Positions 8,309 to 16,812 of a stretch of DNA of 64,000 bases are shown here, in pieces (position 1 is the stretch's first letter; each line of letters starts with the position of its first letter). The notes under the pieces are model-generated. The model ran no database searches. It was not told the origin of the DNA and was given only the letters and a program-made list of their open reading frames with translations. The translations under genes were made by a program, and so were the position numbers. This DNA comes from an uncultured Sphingobacteriales bacterium (GTDB lineage: Bacteria > Bacteroidota > Bacteroidia > Chitinophagales > Chitinophagaceae), in the NCBI GenBank assembly GCA_937871285.1, contig CALMQS010000096.1, positions 62,001 through 126,000 of the forward strand. The letters run 5' to 3'.

Positions 8309-10792
8309 TTATACAGTGAACTTTTCCCTGTTTTTCCATAAAGAAAAAATACCTCCTGCCAGTGCAAGAAAGAACAGGCTGTTGCCCAAATAAATCAGTT
8401 TCTGTCCTTTGGAATAAGAGGCCGGTTCAAACTTAAACACGATCTCATGTTTACCCGCGGGTATGGGCATTCCTCTTAAAACATAATTCACTTTCGCATA
8501 ATCCGTTTTCCTGCCATCTATATAAGCGTTCCATCCCGCAGGGTAATATATTTCGCTGAACACAGCAAACTGGTTGGTAGCGGATTGCGTGGCATATTTT
8601 ATTTCATCATTATCATAGCTTGTTAGTTGTATAGTAGCAGAAGAATCGGGTACAGGATCAGCGCCGGTTATTGGTTTGAAGCTGCTATCAACAATCACCG
8701 TATCCTTTGGTCCAAACTGGTCCAGCGCTTTTATTTCTTCTACAGGACCGTTTACATATTTAACATGCTTAATGAACCATGCCGCTCCCAGTGCTTCATC
8801 ATTTTTATGCACTGCAGGCGCCTGCTGCTGTTGGGATGGAACAATAAAATAACGGGTATCCAGCATGTTCAGCACATCCATGTTCAATGATTCTTTCGAC
8901 AACTGCGTTTCAATGAGATCCTGGTATATACGCAGCTTGGCCGCGTGGTACCCGCCAATGGAACGGTGAAAATAGGCAGTGATGGCATCGCTGAACCTGT
9001 CGCCCGATAAATGGTATACCCTGTAATGCGGGTCTTTGTCCTGCAAAATCTGCGTATCGGCTGCTGTTGGTGTAAAATTTTCCGACAGGTAACTGTCTTT
9101 ATCCATATAATGGTCGGCATTCAGGTATTTGCTGTCTACCACCAGCAGGTCAATCATATTGATCACGGTAAAAACAATAACAGCCGCCAATGGTTTAATG
9201 ATGTTCTTCAGGTATAAATACAATAGTCCGACCACCAGACCGGCAAATAACAGCGCACGGAAAATACCACTACTGAACATACTCTTTCGTTCCGCTTTTA
9301 AAGCAGTCACTATCATGCGGCCTATTTCTGTATTACCATCCTGCGGATTGGTGTAGGCCTGCACAATACGGGCATCGAAAGCGCTGCTGAAATCGTTAAA
9401 GAAATAAATCAGTAATGTAACGCCGAACACAGCGCCTAATGAATATAATATAGTTTTAAAAGACGCTTTCAACTGGTCCTTGCCGTTAACCGTAAAAAAA
9501 ATACGCTGCAAACCCCAAACAGCCAGCAAGGGCAACAGCATTTGGGGAATAACCAATGCCATATTGGGTGAACGGAATTTGTTATACAACGGGAAATAAT
9601 CCAGCAAAAATGAATTGAAGGTCGAAAAATTTCTTCCCCAGGCCATGAAAATGGTAAAAACAGTAGCAGCAAGTATCCACCATTTTATACGATCTTTTAT
9701 TAAAACAAGTCCTGTAATTGCCAAAAAGCAGATGATCGCTCCAAAATAAATAGTACCGGCAGTGCCCTCTTCTATTCCGCCCCAGTAACGCGGGAGGGAG
9801 TAGGCGAGTTGAACTGCGTTGTTCTCGGGTATGTTTTTTTCTGTAAGTGCAGTTACCAATTTGGAGTTTTCATCGAAATGGTCTGAAGAGCTGCTGCCAA
9901 ATATATCGGGTATAAAAAAAGTAAGTATTTCGCTTTTGCCTATGCTGTAGCTGAAAGCATAATCTTTATCTAATCCTTTTGTATCTACTTTTTTTATTTC
10001 CGCCCCGGATGTTTCAAGAGTTTTACCGCCCCTCATGGTATACTTTGCATATTCGGCGGTAGTAAGTAAACTCATGGCCGAGTTGGCAAGTGCTGCACAG
10101 CCGGCAACTGCAGCCAGGGCAAGCGATATAGCCAGGTGTTTCCAGTCTTTCGCTTTAATCCATTGTACAATATACCCAAGGGTGATAATGCCTGCGGTAA
10201 TAAAAAAGTAATAGCTGATCTGGGGGTGATTAAACGCTATTTCCCAGGTGGCGAATATGGCGGTAACGGCAAGTCCTAACAAATACTTTTTTTGATAGAT
10301 CAGCAATAACCCCGCGAGCACGCCCGGCATATAGGCTATTGCCCACATTTTACTTTCGTGCCCCACTGCTATCAAAATAGGATTGTAACTGGCATATGCA
10401 AAAGCAAGACTGCCCATGATACCCAGAACCGGTTTTATATTAACAACGCAACAAAGGATATAAAAGCACAGGCAGGCAAGAAAAAAGAAATTGATAGGTT
10501 TAGGCAGTCCTAATGTGAATAGGGTATGAAAGTCCGGTAAAAAAGAATGAGCCTCCATAGCTACCTGGTAATTGGGCATACCGCTGAAGAGATGGGTATT
10601 CCATAGGGGAAAATGTCCATGCTCCTTTTTATATTCAAAAGAATTGTGCGACATACCTTCCCAGTGCACAATATCACTCTGCTGCAGCACCTTTCCTTCT
10701 AAAGCAGGCCGGCAATAAATTACAGACACCACTAAAAAAATGCCTATAGCTACCAGGTGAGGCACAAACGCTTTAAAATTAATTTTTTTCAC
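8309..10792 (-). CDS. YfhO family polytopic membrane protein
   Basis: An 827-residue integral membrane protein with a dozen or more hydrophobic segments in the first 560 residues, such as LVAIGIFLVVSVIYC and LAVWGLQRIFF, a large non-membrane region, then a C-terminal span near LGNSLFFLALAGGIFSL. The segment PAGWNAYIDGRKTDYAKVNY with the following GKHEIVFKFEP is a recognisable YfhO C-terminal feature. YfhO proteins are GT-C-like and are linked in Firmicutes to glycosylation of lipoteichoic acid; in Bacteroidota the role is unproven. It heads an operon with a GT4 enzyme and a methyltransferase, which favours a glycan role. Confidence 0.88.
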   Translation of the reverse strand: MKKINFKAFVPHLVAIGIFLVVSVIYCRPALEGKVLQQSDIVHWEGMSHNSFEYKKEHGHFPLWNTHLFSGMPNYQVAMEAHSFLPDFHTLFTLGLPKPINFFFLACLCFYILCCVVNIKPVLGIMGSLAFAYASYNPILIAVGHESKMWAIAYMPGVLAGLLLIYQKKYLLGLAVTAIFATWEIAFNHPQISYYFFITAGIITLGYIVQWIKAKDWKHLAISLALAAVAGCAALANSAMSLLTTAEYAKYTMRGGKTLETSGAEIKKVDTKGLDKDYAFSYSIGKSEILTFFIPDIFGSSSSDHFDENSKLVTALTEKNIPENNAVQLAYSLPRYWGGIEEGTAGTIYFGAIICFLAITGLVLIKDRIKWWILAATVFTIFMAWGRNFSTFNSFLLDYFPLYNKFRSPNMALVIPQMLLPLLAVWGLQRIFFTVNGKDQLKASFKTILYSLGAVFGVTLLIYFFNDFSSAFDARIVQAYTNPQDGNTEIGRMIVTALKAERKSMFSSGIFRALLFAGLVVGLLYLYLKNIIKPLAAVIVFTVINMIDLLVVDSKYLNADHYMDKDSYLSENFTPTAADTQILQDKDPHYRVYHLSGDRFSDAITAYFHRSIGGYHAAKLRIYQDLIETQLSKESLNMDVLNMLDTRYFIVPSQQQQAPAVHKNDEALGAAWFIKHVKYVNGPVEEIKALDQFGPKDTVIVDSSFKPITGADPVPDSSATIQLTSYDNDEIKYATQSATNQFAVFSEIYYPAGWNAYIDGRKTDYAKVNYVLRGMPIPAGKHEIVFKFEPASYSKGQKLIYLGNSLFFLALAGGIFSLWKNREKFTV

Positions 10793-10858
10793 TTTCAGAT
10801 ATTTTAATACTGATCATAATCAGGGTCGCCAAAGCAAAACTTCCCGCGAAAAGAATTT

Positions 10859-10866
10859 CAAATTTA
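10859..10866 (-). promoter_or_regulatory. putative -7 box upstream of yfhO-like gene
   Basis: The minus strand reads TAAATTTG, matching TAnnTTTG, 66 bp before the ATG of the YfhO-family gene. No clear -33 element is seen. The intergenic region is shared with the divergent yhhQ gene, whose own promoter I could not identify. Confidence 0.3.
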
Positions 10867-10918
10867 AGGCGGCAAATTAACGTTATTTTTAATCTTCCCT
10901 TTAATTTTAACGCATAAT

Positions 10919-11692
10919 ATGATACAGCAAATACTCAAAGACCGGCCAACTAAACTATTTATCGGCTTTGCGGCTTTTTTTGTGGCCAATGCGCTGATCG
11001 CAGAATGTATAGGCGGTAAGATATTTTCATTGGAAAAACTATTCGGTTTCGATCCGGTTAATCTTACACTTTTCGGTCAGAGCGGGTTATCGTTTAGCCT
11101 TACCTGTGGCGTGCTGTTATGGCCTTTGGAATTTGTGATGACGGATATTGTAAATGAATATTACGGCCCCAAAGCGGTAAAAAGGATCAGCTATACAGCA
11201 GTTGCATTAATATCCTATGCTTTTATCATGTTTTATGCCAGCATCCATATTCCCTATGCCGACTGGTGGCCGGCATCAAAAGCAGGCGACGGGATACCCG
11301 ACCTGCAGGTAGCCTTTAACGGCATATTCGGGCAGGGAATGTGGATCATTGTGGGAAGCTTAGTGGCTTTTTTGGTGAGCCAGTTGGTAGATGTAGCGGT
11401 GTTTCAGCGCATCAAAAAAGCAACGGGTGAAAAGAAAGTATGGCTGAGGGCTACCGGCTCTACACTGGTATCACAACTGATTGATAGTTTTATCGTTCTA
11501 ACCATTGCCTTTAAATTGGGCAGTAACTGGACATGGGCGCAGGTAATTGCTGTGGGGTGCGTAAATTATATGTATAAATTTGCCATAGCCATTTTGCTTA
11601 CTCCGCTTATTTATTTTGCCGAATACAGGATAGAAAAATATGTGGGTAAGGAAACGGCTATACGAATGAAACAGGCGGCGATGGAGGGATAA
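10919..11692 (+). CDS. yhhQ: queuosine precursor transporter (VUT family)
   Basis: A 257-residue membrane protein of the YhhQ/VUT (DUF165) family, importers of preQ0/preQ1 or other 7-deazapurines used to make queuosine in tRNA. Visible marks are an N-terminal span (LFIGFAAFFVANALIAE), the segment FVMTDIVNEYYGPKAVKRI, and the conserved GSTLVSQLIDSFIVLTIAF, characteristic of the family. About six membrane spans are expected. It is alone on its strand, divergent from the yfhO operon. No preQ1 riboswitch was recognised upstream, and there are no queuosine biosynthesis genes in the window. Confidence 0.9.
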   Translation: MIQQILKDRPTKLFIGFAAFFVANALIAECIGGKIFSLEKLFGFDPVNLTLFGQSGLSFSLTCGVLLWPLEFVMTDIVNEYYGPKAVKRISYTAVALISYAFIMFYASIHIPYADWWPASKAGDGIPDLQVAFNGIFGQGMWIIVGSLVAFLVSQLVDVAVFQRIKKATGEKKVWLRATGSTLVSQLIDSFIVLTIAFKLGSNWTWAQVIAVGCVNYMYKFAIAILLTPLIYFAEYRIEKYVGKETAIRMKQAAMEG

Positions 11693-11750
11693 TTTGAAAA
11701 TATGAGAATATAGTTGTGGGTATGCGGGGCTGAGGGTTGAACGGATGCAC

Positions 11751-11782
11751 AACTATAAACAACAAACTATAAACAACAAACT
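11751..11782. repeat. short direct repeat before the NUDIX gene
   Basis: ACTATAAACAACAA occurs twice in immediate succession at about 11752-11780. It belongs to the class of degenerate intergenic simple repeats found at several places in this window. No function is known. Confidence 0.5.
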
Positions 11783-11785
11783 TCA

Positions 11786-12247
11786 ATGTTCAACCTCAGG
11801 GTTTACGGTATACTTACGAATGAAAAGAAACAGGTATTGGTAAGTGATGAATTTATCCGGGGCAGCTATTATACCAAGTTCCCGGGTGGCGGACTCGAAT
11901 TTGGCGAGGGCACAAGGGATTGCCTGAAGCGGGAATTTATGGAAGAAATGGATCTTGAGGTGAAGGTAGCATCTCATATTTACACCACCGATTTCTTCCA
12001 GATGTCGGCATTTACGCCGGATCAGCAAATTATTTCCATCTATTATTTTGTTGAGCCGTTGGCAGACATTACTGTTCCGCTAAGATCCAAACCTTTTGAT
12101 TTTGACGGGCGGCAAATGAAGGTATATGAGCAAACCGGTGAAACGGAAACATTTCGCTTTATTAACTGGAATGATTTTTCTGAAGAAAGCGTAACACTGC
12201 CAATAGATAAGGTGGTGGCGGGGATGGTGAAAAGAGGTAAGTGGTAA
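11786..12247 (+). CDS. NUDIX hydrolase
   Basis: A 153-residue NUDIX-fold protein. The NUDIX box starts GGLEFGEGTRDC, continues LKREFMEEMDLEV, and keeps the REFMEE core that binds the metal. The usual glycine after EE.. is replaced by aspartate (EEMDL). It would hydrolyse a nucleoside diphosphate linked to another group; the substrate cannot be predicted. The stop lies 16 bp from the convergent corA-like stop, and the spacer holds a short GGTAAGTGG/GGTAAGTGA repeat. Confidence 0.87.
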   Translation: MFNLRVYGILTNEKKQVLVSDEFIRGSYYTKFPGGGLEFGEGTRDCLKREFMEEMDLEVKVASHIYTTDFFQMSAFTPDQQIISIYYFVEPLADITVPLRSKPFDFDGRQMKVYEQTGETETFRFINWNDFSEESVTLPIDKVVAGMVKRGKW

Positions 12248-12263
12248 GAGGTAAGTGATAGGG

Positions 12264-13202
12264 TTAGAACCATTTCTTTTTCATAAAATAAGCGCCCATA
12301 ATAATAGAAACAGAGAGGGCTAATATAATGGGAATATAAAATGCGTGGGGTTGATGCTGGTAGGGAATGGGCACATTCATGCCGTAAATACTGGCTATCA
12401 GCACAGGGAACTGTAAAATGATGGTAATAGAAGTGAGCCGCTTTAATACAAAGTTTTGATTATTGGAAATAATGCTCGCAAAAGCATCTAAAGTAGCGCT
12501 GAGAATATTGGTATAGATATTGGCCATTTCAAGCGCCTGAGAAGTATCAACCACCAGGTCATCCAGCTCTTCTTTTTCCTCTTCATTCAGTCCAAGAAAG
12601 TTTGTTCTAACTAATTTCATCAGCAGCATTTCGTTGGAACGTAGTGCGGTAACAAAATATACCAGGCTTTTTTGTATGCGCATCAGATCCAGGAGTTCCT
12701 CATTTCTGTTAGAAGCATACAACTGCTGTTCCAGTATATTCCTGCGGTGATTGATTTCCTTAAGATATTCCATATAGGTTTGCGTGATCTTCTCAAAGAT
12801 CTTAACCACCATCATGTTTTTTTTATCGGCGTGCCTGTTCTGAAACGTATTCAGGAATTTTTTAATAGCTCCGTTCTCAAAGGAATTTACGGTTACGATC
12901 TGGTTATGGGTGAGAATAATGCAGATAGGTATAGTAATATAAAAGGAATCGCTTTCATTGAAAGAATTATTTTCCGTAGGCGTTTTGATAACGATCAGCC
13001 TCACATTGTCTTCCAGCTCAAATCTTGAGCGCTCATCAATATCTAAGGAATCCTGTAAAAACTCAATGGGTATTTCCAGTGCTTCCGACACTTCTGCAAA
13101 TTCTTCATGCTTCAGTGGTGGCAAAATATTTACCCAGGTTTCATTATCCGCCTTTTCTATTGCGGTAGTTACCCCGTTGATATTTTTGAAGTATTGAATC
13201 AT
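12264..13202 (-). CDS. CorA family magnesium/divalent cation transporter
   Basis: A 312-residue CorA-type channel. The N-terminal cytoplasmic domain and long helices (about residues 130-245, with the stalk containing EEKEELDDLVVDTSQALEMA) precede two C-terminal membrane helices. The first ends in the selectivity motif YGMNVP (GMN), and a basic C-terminus follows the second helix. It should form a pentamer taking up Mg2+ or another divalent ion. It is monocistronic. A -7 box lies only 8 bp from the ATG, so the mRNA may have almost no leader. Confidence 0.92.
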   Translation of the reverse strand: MIQYFKNINGVTTAIEKADNETWVNILPPLKHEEFAEVSEALEIPIEFLQDSLDIDERSRFELEDNVRLIVIKTPTENNSFNESDSFYITIPICIILTHNQIVTVNSFENGAIKKFLNTFQNRHADKKNMMVVKIFEKITQTYMEYLKEINHRRNILEQQLYASNRNEELLDLMRIQKSLVYFVTALRSNEMLLMKLVRTNFLGLNEEEKEELDDLVVDTSQALEMANIYTNILSATLDAFASIISNNQNFVLKRLTSITIILQFPVLIASIYGMNVPIPYQHQPHAFYIPIILALSVSIIMGAYFMKKKWF

Positions 13203-13209
13203 TGCGGCG

Positions 13210-13217
13210 CAAAGGTA
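13210..13217 (-). promoter_or_regulatory. putative -7 box of corA, near-leaderless
   Basis: The minus strand reads TACCTTTGC, an exact TAnnTTTG match, ending 7 bp before the CorA ATG at 13202. Transcription would start within a few bases of the start codon. A -33 TTG is not evident in the AT-rich upstream sequence. Confidence 0.45.
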
Positions 13218-13454
13218 GGGGTATTATAATTTGAGATTTTAGATTTAAAATTTGAAATTTATACCACCAGATCATCCACCGCGCTTGTTTATTTACTATC
13301 CGGAAATTCTGTTTTATTTACTCCCGCCTGTTCAGTAGGACGAAGCAGGCATTTCCACATTCCCCACATTTGTATGCAGTCAGACGCTCCTGCGTCGCTT
13401 ACCAACCGTTTTCTTCATTTTCAAATTTTCAAATTTCCCACATTTTCACATTTA

Positions 13455-14237
13455 TTATATCCCAATCTCTCCTTTAAATACAAATTCTGCAGGACCGCAA
13501 AGCCAGATATTACTGTAATGTTTTTTTTCCGACAGGTTAAACTCCACGCTCAGCTTTCCTCCTTTGGTTTCCACGGCAATTTCATTAAAACTGTTTTCAT
13601 GGTGTGCCGAAACCAATGCGGCAGCCGTTACACCGGTGCCGCAGCTTAATGTTTCGTTTTCAACCCCCCGTTCATACGTACGCACAAAAATGCTATGATC
13701 ATCTAATACTTCTACAAAATTCACATTAATCCCTTCCGCTGCAAAACCATCGCTGTACCTTATTTTTCTGCCTTCTTCTATTACATCTATTTTCTGCAGG
13801 TTTTGTACAAATTGCACATAATGCGGAGAGCCCGTATTCAAAATGAAGTGATCCTTCCTGTCTGTTGTTTCCTGAACATCTTTCATCTTTAAACGAACGG
13901 TGCCCTGAACGTCTATCTCCGCTTCATGCGGGCCATCGGTGGCAATAAAATGATAGGTGGTTTTTTTTATGCCGGAATCGAACGCAAACTTTACCAGGCA
14001 TCGCCCGCCATTTCCACACATGCTGCCTTCTTTTCCATCGGCGTTATAATATACCATTTCAAAGTCATAGTCTTTGTGTTTATTCAACAGCATCAGCCCG
14101 TCTGCACCTATACCAAACCGCCTGTTGCACAAAAAGTTTACCTGCGCTATAGTGAGAGAAGCATAAGCATTGTCGCGGTTGTCTAATATAATAAAATCGT
14201 TTCCCGTTCCCTGGTATTTGTAAAAATGTATATCCAT
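13455..14237 (-). CDS. dapF: diaminopimelate epimerase
   Basis: A 260-residue epimerase that converts LL- to meso-diaminopimelate for lysine and peptidoglycan synthesis, in the cytoplasm. Both active-site cysteines are present: C74 in MCGNGGRC and the second in SCGTGVTA near residue 199. Also seen are the N-terminal KYQGTGNDFIILDN and the AEGINVNFVE strand. Length is normal. It is monocistronic, with a TAnnTTTG box 17 bp upstream of the ATG. The 3' spacer (13203-13454) holds only AT-rich simple sequence. Confidence 0.95.
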   Translation of the reverse strand: MDIHFYKYQGTGNDFIILDNRDNAYASLTIAQVNFLCNRRFGIGADGLMLLNKHKDYDFEMVYYNADGKEGSMCGNGGRCLVKFAFDSGIKKTTYHFIATDGPHEAEIDVQGTVRLKMKDVQETTDRKDHFILNTGSPHYVQFVQNLQKIDVIEEGRKIRYSDGFAAEGINVNFVEVLDDHSIFVRTYERGVENETLSCGTGVTAAALVSAHHENSFNEIAVETKGGKLSVEFNLSEKKHYSNIWLCGPAEFVFKGEIGI

Positions 14238-14254
14238 CTCCTGCTTTTATGGTG

Positions 14255-14262
14255 CAAAGTTA
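14255..14262 (-). promoter_or_regulatory. putative -7 box of dapF
   Basis: The minus strand reads TAACTTTGC, matching TAnnTTTG, 17 bp before the dapF ATG. The -33 position lacks an obvious TTG. Confidence 0.4.
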
Positions 14263-14332
14263 TTGCTTGACCGCGTTAAAAGGTTAAATAAGTTAAATGG
14301 ACTCATGGTTGTTATGTTGGTGCTTTTAACAC

Positions 14333-15208
14333 TTATATACCGGAAATAATATCAAGCGTTTTTTGAATGAGCCGGTCAATGGCCGCATTGGCGTCTTTAC
14401 TGAATTGTTTGCTGATGCGGTTAGCTATAATGGCGCTAAGGCTAAGGCAATGGTGTCCCAAAAGTTTCCCCATGCCATAAATACCGGCTGTTTCCATTTC
14501 AAAATTACATATCCGGTGGGTACCAAAGCTAAAAGCAGACAATCTGTCTATAAAAGCCGGGTTGCTTAACCCCAGTCGCAGAATTCTTCCCTGCGGGCCG
14601 TAAAAACCCGGGCAGGTTACGGTAATACCCTGGTGAAACCCTTCAACGAAATGCTTGAGGAGACCTACGCTGGCACTGCTAATATAGGGCGATGCCGTAT
14701 GATTATGCAACTGGATTTGGGTAATAAAAGACTGGATCAGTTGATTCTCTTCGTCATTGTTTTCATTACGATAAAAATGCAATAGGTTATCTGTCCCGAT
14801 TCCGTGTGTGCTGGCAACATAATGATCAACAGGGATATCTTCCTGCAAAGACCCGGCAGTGCCAATCCGGATAACCTGCAATGTGGTAAGCGGTGATTTC
14901 ACTGTTCTGGCAGCCAGATCAATATTAACCAGTGCATCCAGTTCATTCATCACAATATCAATATTGTCGGTTCCAATACCTGTTGATACAACAGAAAGCC
15001 GCTTATTGCCTATACGCCCGGTATGGGTAACAAATTCGCGGTGCTGGCACGTGTACTCTATTTCGTCAAAATGTTTGCTTACTTCTTTTACCCTGCCGGG
15101 ATCGCCCACTGTTATAATAATACCGGCTAATTCTTCGGGCAGCAGATCTAAATGATAAACAGCTCCCCGCTTATTGAGAATTAGTTCAGATTCAGCAATA
15201 TATTGCAT
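14333..15208 (-). CDS. nucleoside phosphorylase (uridine phosphorylase-like)
   Basis: A 291-residue protein of the PNP/UDP phosphorylase superfamily, which splits nucleosides with phosphate to base and ribose 1-phosphate. Marks are the phosphate-binding VGDPGRVKEV near residue 34, STGIGTDNIDIVMNEL in the middle, the RIGTAGSLQ strand, and the substrate region NFEMETAGIYGM near residue 240. The layout is nearer to uridine phosphorylase than to trimeric PNP, but base specificity is not decided. It is monocistronic and lies divergent to the tRNA-Cys gene. Confidence 0.87.
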   Translation of the reverse strand: MQYIAESELILNKRGAVYHLDLLPEELAGIIITVGDPGRVKEVSKHFDEIEYTCQHREFVTHTGRIGNKRLSVVSTGIGTDNIDIVMNELDALVNIDLAARTVKSPLTTLQVIRIGTAGSLQEDIPVDHYVASTHGIGTDNLLHFYRNENNDEENQLIQSFITQIQLHNHTASPYISSASVGLLKHFVEGFHQGITVTCPGFYGPQGRILRLGLSNPAFIDRLSAFSFGTHRICNFEMETAGIYGMGKLLGHHCLSLSAIIANRISKQFSKDANAAIDRLIQKTLDIISGI

Positions 15209-15219
15209 GCGTAAGATAG

Positions 15220-15248
15220 TTGTTGTTCATAAAAATATCCTATTTTTG
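15220..15248 (+). promoter_or_regulatory. promoter of tRNA-Cys
   Basis: TTG at 15220-15222 and TATTTTTG at 15241-15248 are separated by 18 bp, a good match to the Bacteroidota TTG / TAnnTTTG promoter. The tRNA begins 24 bp after the -7 box. This is the clearest two-part promoter in the window. Confidence 0.55.
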
Positions 15249-15271
15249 CAACCCGGAAAAAAAGATAAAAA

Positions 15272-15345
15272 GGTCCTGTGGCCGAGTGGCTAGGCAGAGC
15301 TCTGCAAAAGCTCGTACAGCGGTTCGAATCCGCTCGGGACCTCCA
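15272..15345 (+). tRNA. tRNA-Cys (anticodon GCA)
   Basis: A complete cloverleaf: the 7-bp acceptor stem GGTCCTG/CGGGACC (with one T-G pair), D arm GCCGAGTGGCTAGGC, anticodon stem GAGCT/AGCTC with loop CTGCAAA (T33, anticodon GCA), a four-base variable loop, and T arm AGCGG-TTCGAAT-CCGCT. The discriminator is T73, the identity base for CysRS, and CCA is encoded at 15343-15345. A terminator follows. It is useful as the reference for the aberrant tRNA-like gene at 38945-39015. Confidence 0.95.
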
Positions 15346-15354
15346 AAAACAATC

Positions 15355-15380
15355 GGCCTCAGCAATGAGGCCTTTTTTTT
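15355..15380 (+). terminator. rho-independent terminator after tRNA-Cys
   Basis: GGCCTC at 15355-15360 pairs with GAGGCC at 15367-15372 around AGCAAT, followed by eight T. It may also serve the minus-strand small gene that ends at 15391. Confidence 0.85.
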
Positions 15381-15390
15381 AAACTTAAAC

Positions 15391-15681
15391 TTAAAAGCTG
15401 GGATATAATTTATGAATACGGTCAATCCACTCCTGGATCCCGGTATTGGTTATGTCGCTGGTACTGAAATTGGCGAGGCTAAAGCGGATGGTACGGTTTC
15501 TGGCATTTGATATAAAAATGAAATTGCCGCCGGCATAAATAGTGTACGTTTCTAAGCCGGGTGGAGAAGGCAGCTTTTTAAAATTGATAGTATTGGTCAA
15601 TGCTTCAAAATCTGTCAATACACTAATGTTATTCATGATGCAAAAATAAGTGAAAAAATCAGAAGCCGGAGAAGCATTCAT
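15391..15681 (-). CDS. small hypothetical protein
   Basis: An open frame of 96 residues with no signal peptide, membrane span or motif that I recognise. It has a plausible soluble composition, with the segment YTIYAGGNFIFISNARNRT, and ends just before a hairpin that could terminate it on this strand. A second in-frame ATG (about 15636, MNNISVL) would give 81 residues and may be the true start, because the first fifteen residues look poorly conserved in type. It may be lineage-specific or not expressed. Confidence 0.45.
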   Translation of the reverse strand: MNASPASDFFTYFCIMNNISVLTDFEALTNTINFKKLPSPPGLETYTIYAGGNFIFISNARNRTIRFSLANFSTSDITNTGIQEWIDRIHKLYPSF

Positions 15682-15890
15682 TACATTTTTGCTTTTCCCA
15701 TTAATAATTCTTACATACGTTGTGTATTTCTTAACATAATTGTACGTAACTTTAAAGCAGTTGTTAATACAGTCAATCGTTTTCCCCGCCAGTTCAAGAA
15801 CTCGTTTTTTCCTCCGGCATGTTTCCCAAAAAATAATTCCTGTATTTCATCAAGCTACCTTCTGATTGATTGGGAACAAAATCAAATGTT

Positions 15891-16661
15891 ATGACTATAC
15901 TTATTTTTTTTGTATCACTGTGGTACATGTCTTTGTTTACACAAACATTTTTTCAGCACCGTTATGCTGCGCATGCCGCGTTTAAGATGAGTAAATTCTG
16001 GGAAAGATTTTTTTTCATTTTTACTTACGTCATGCAGGGATCTTCTTATTCATGTCCGCGTTCCTATGCCGTAATGCACCGCATGCATCATGCTTATACC
16101 GACACGGAAAAGGATCCGCACTCGCCAAAATTTTCATCGAATATTTTTTCAATGATGTGGCGTACCCGGAATATTTATGTTGGGATACTTAAAGGAACCT
16201 TGCCTGTGGAATCGAGGTTTACCAAAAATCTTCCTAAATGGAATGGTTTTGATAAGTGGGCCAATTCTACTACTTCAAAAATTTTATGGATTTTGCTTTA
16301 TATTAGTTTCTTTATCATTTTTGCTTCCTCGGCATGGTGGTTTTTATTGCTTCCCGTAGTAATTACGATGTGTGCTTTTCATGGTGCAATTATTAATTGG
16401 TTCGCCCATAAATACGGATATATAAATTTCAGGCTGAAAAACACTTCGCACAATTTATTTTTGGTTGATGTTTTAATGCTGGGAGAATCGTATCATAACA
16501 ATCATCACAAAAATCCATCTTCCGTTAATTTTGGAAAACGCTGGCATGAAGTGGATCCTGTTTACCCGGTTATACTTTTTTTTAAATGGCTGGGTATTAT
16601 CCGTTTTAATAAACCATATTATTCAAAAGGAATTATCCGCCAGGATAATAATGACCAATAA
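15891..16661 (+). CDS. acyl-CoA / fatty acid desaturase
   Basis: A membrane di-iron desaturase of about 256 residues. Three histidine clusters are visible: HRYAAH near residue 26, HRMHHAYTD near residue 65, and HNNHH near residue 203. This is the arrangement of delta-9 desaturases that put a double bond into membrane fatty acids. Hydrophobic spans flank the boxes. I chose the ATG at 15891; an upstream TTG at 15870 would add seven residues before the hydrophobic start. The gene is monocistronic. The electron donor is not encoded nearby. Confidence 0.9.
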   Translation: MTILIFFVSLWYMSLFTQTFFQHRYAAHAAFKMSKFWERFFFIFTYVMQGSSYSCPRSYAVMHRMHHAYTDTEKDPHSPKFSSNIFSMMWRTRNIYVGILKGTLPVESRFTKNLPKWNGFDKWANSTTSKILWILLYISFFIIFASSAWWFLLLPVVITMCAFHGAIINWFAHKYGYINFRLKNTSHNLFLVDVLMLGESYHNNHHKNPSSVNFGKRWHEVDPVYPVILFFKWLGIIRFNKPYYSKGIIRQDNNDQ

Positions 16662-16812
16662 TTGAAACGCTCCTTTAGGGGATGGCATCCGTTGAAGAAC
16701 TTTGATGGTTAAAATAGCAGGGCATACAGAGAAACACTGAGTGAACAAAATTGGCCGGTTAAAGATCATAGTATTTACTTTATTATTTACATTTAGGTCA
16801 TAAAATGCTGCT

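Noticed and set aside
10800..10918. preQ1 riboswitch before yhhQ
   Set aside because: I saw no preQ1 aptamer-like hairpin with A-rich tail in the spacer.
15220..15425. Short frames on both strands over the tRNA-Cys
   Set aside because: They read through a tRNA and a terminator and have no protein features.
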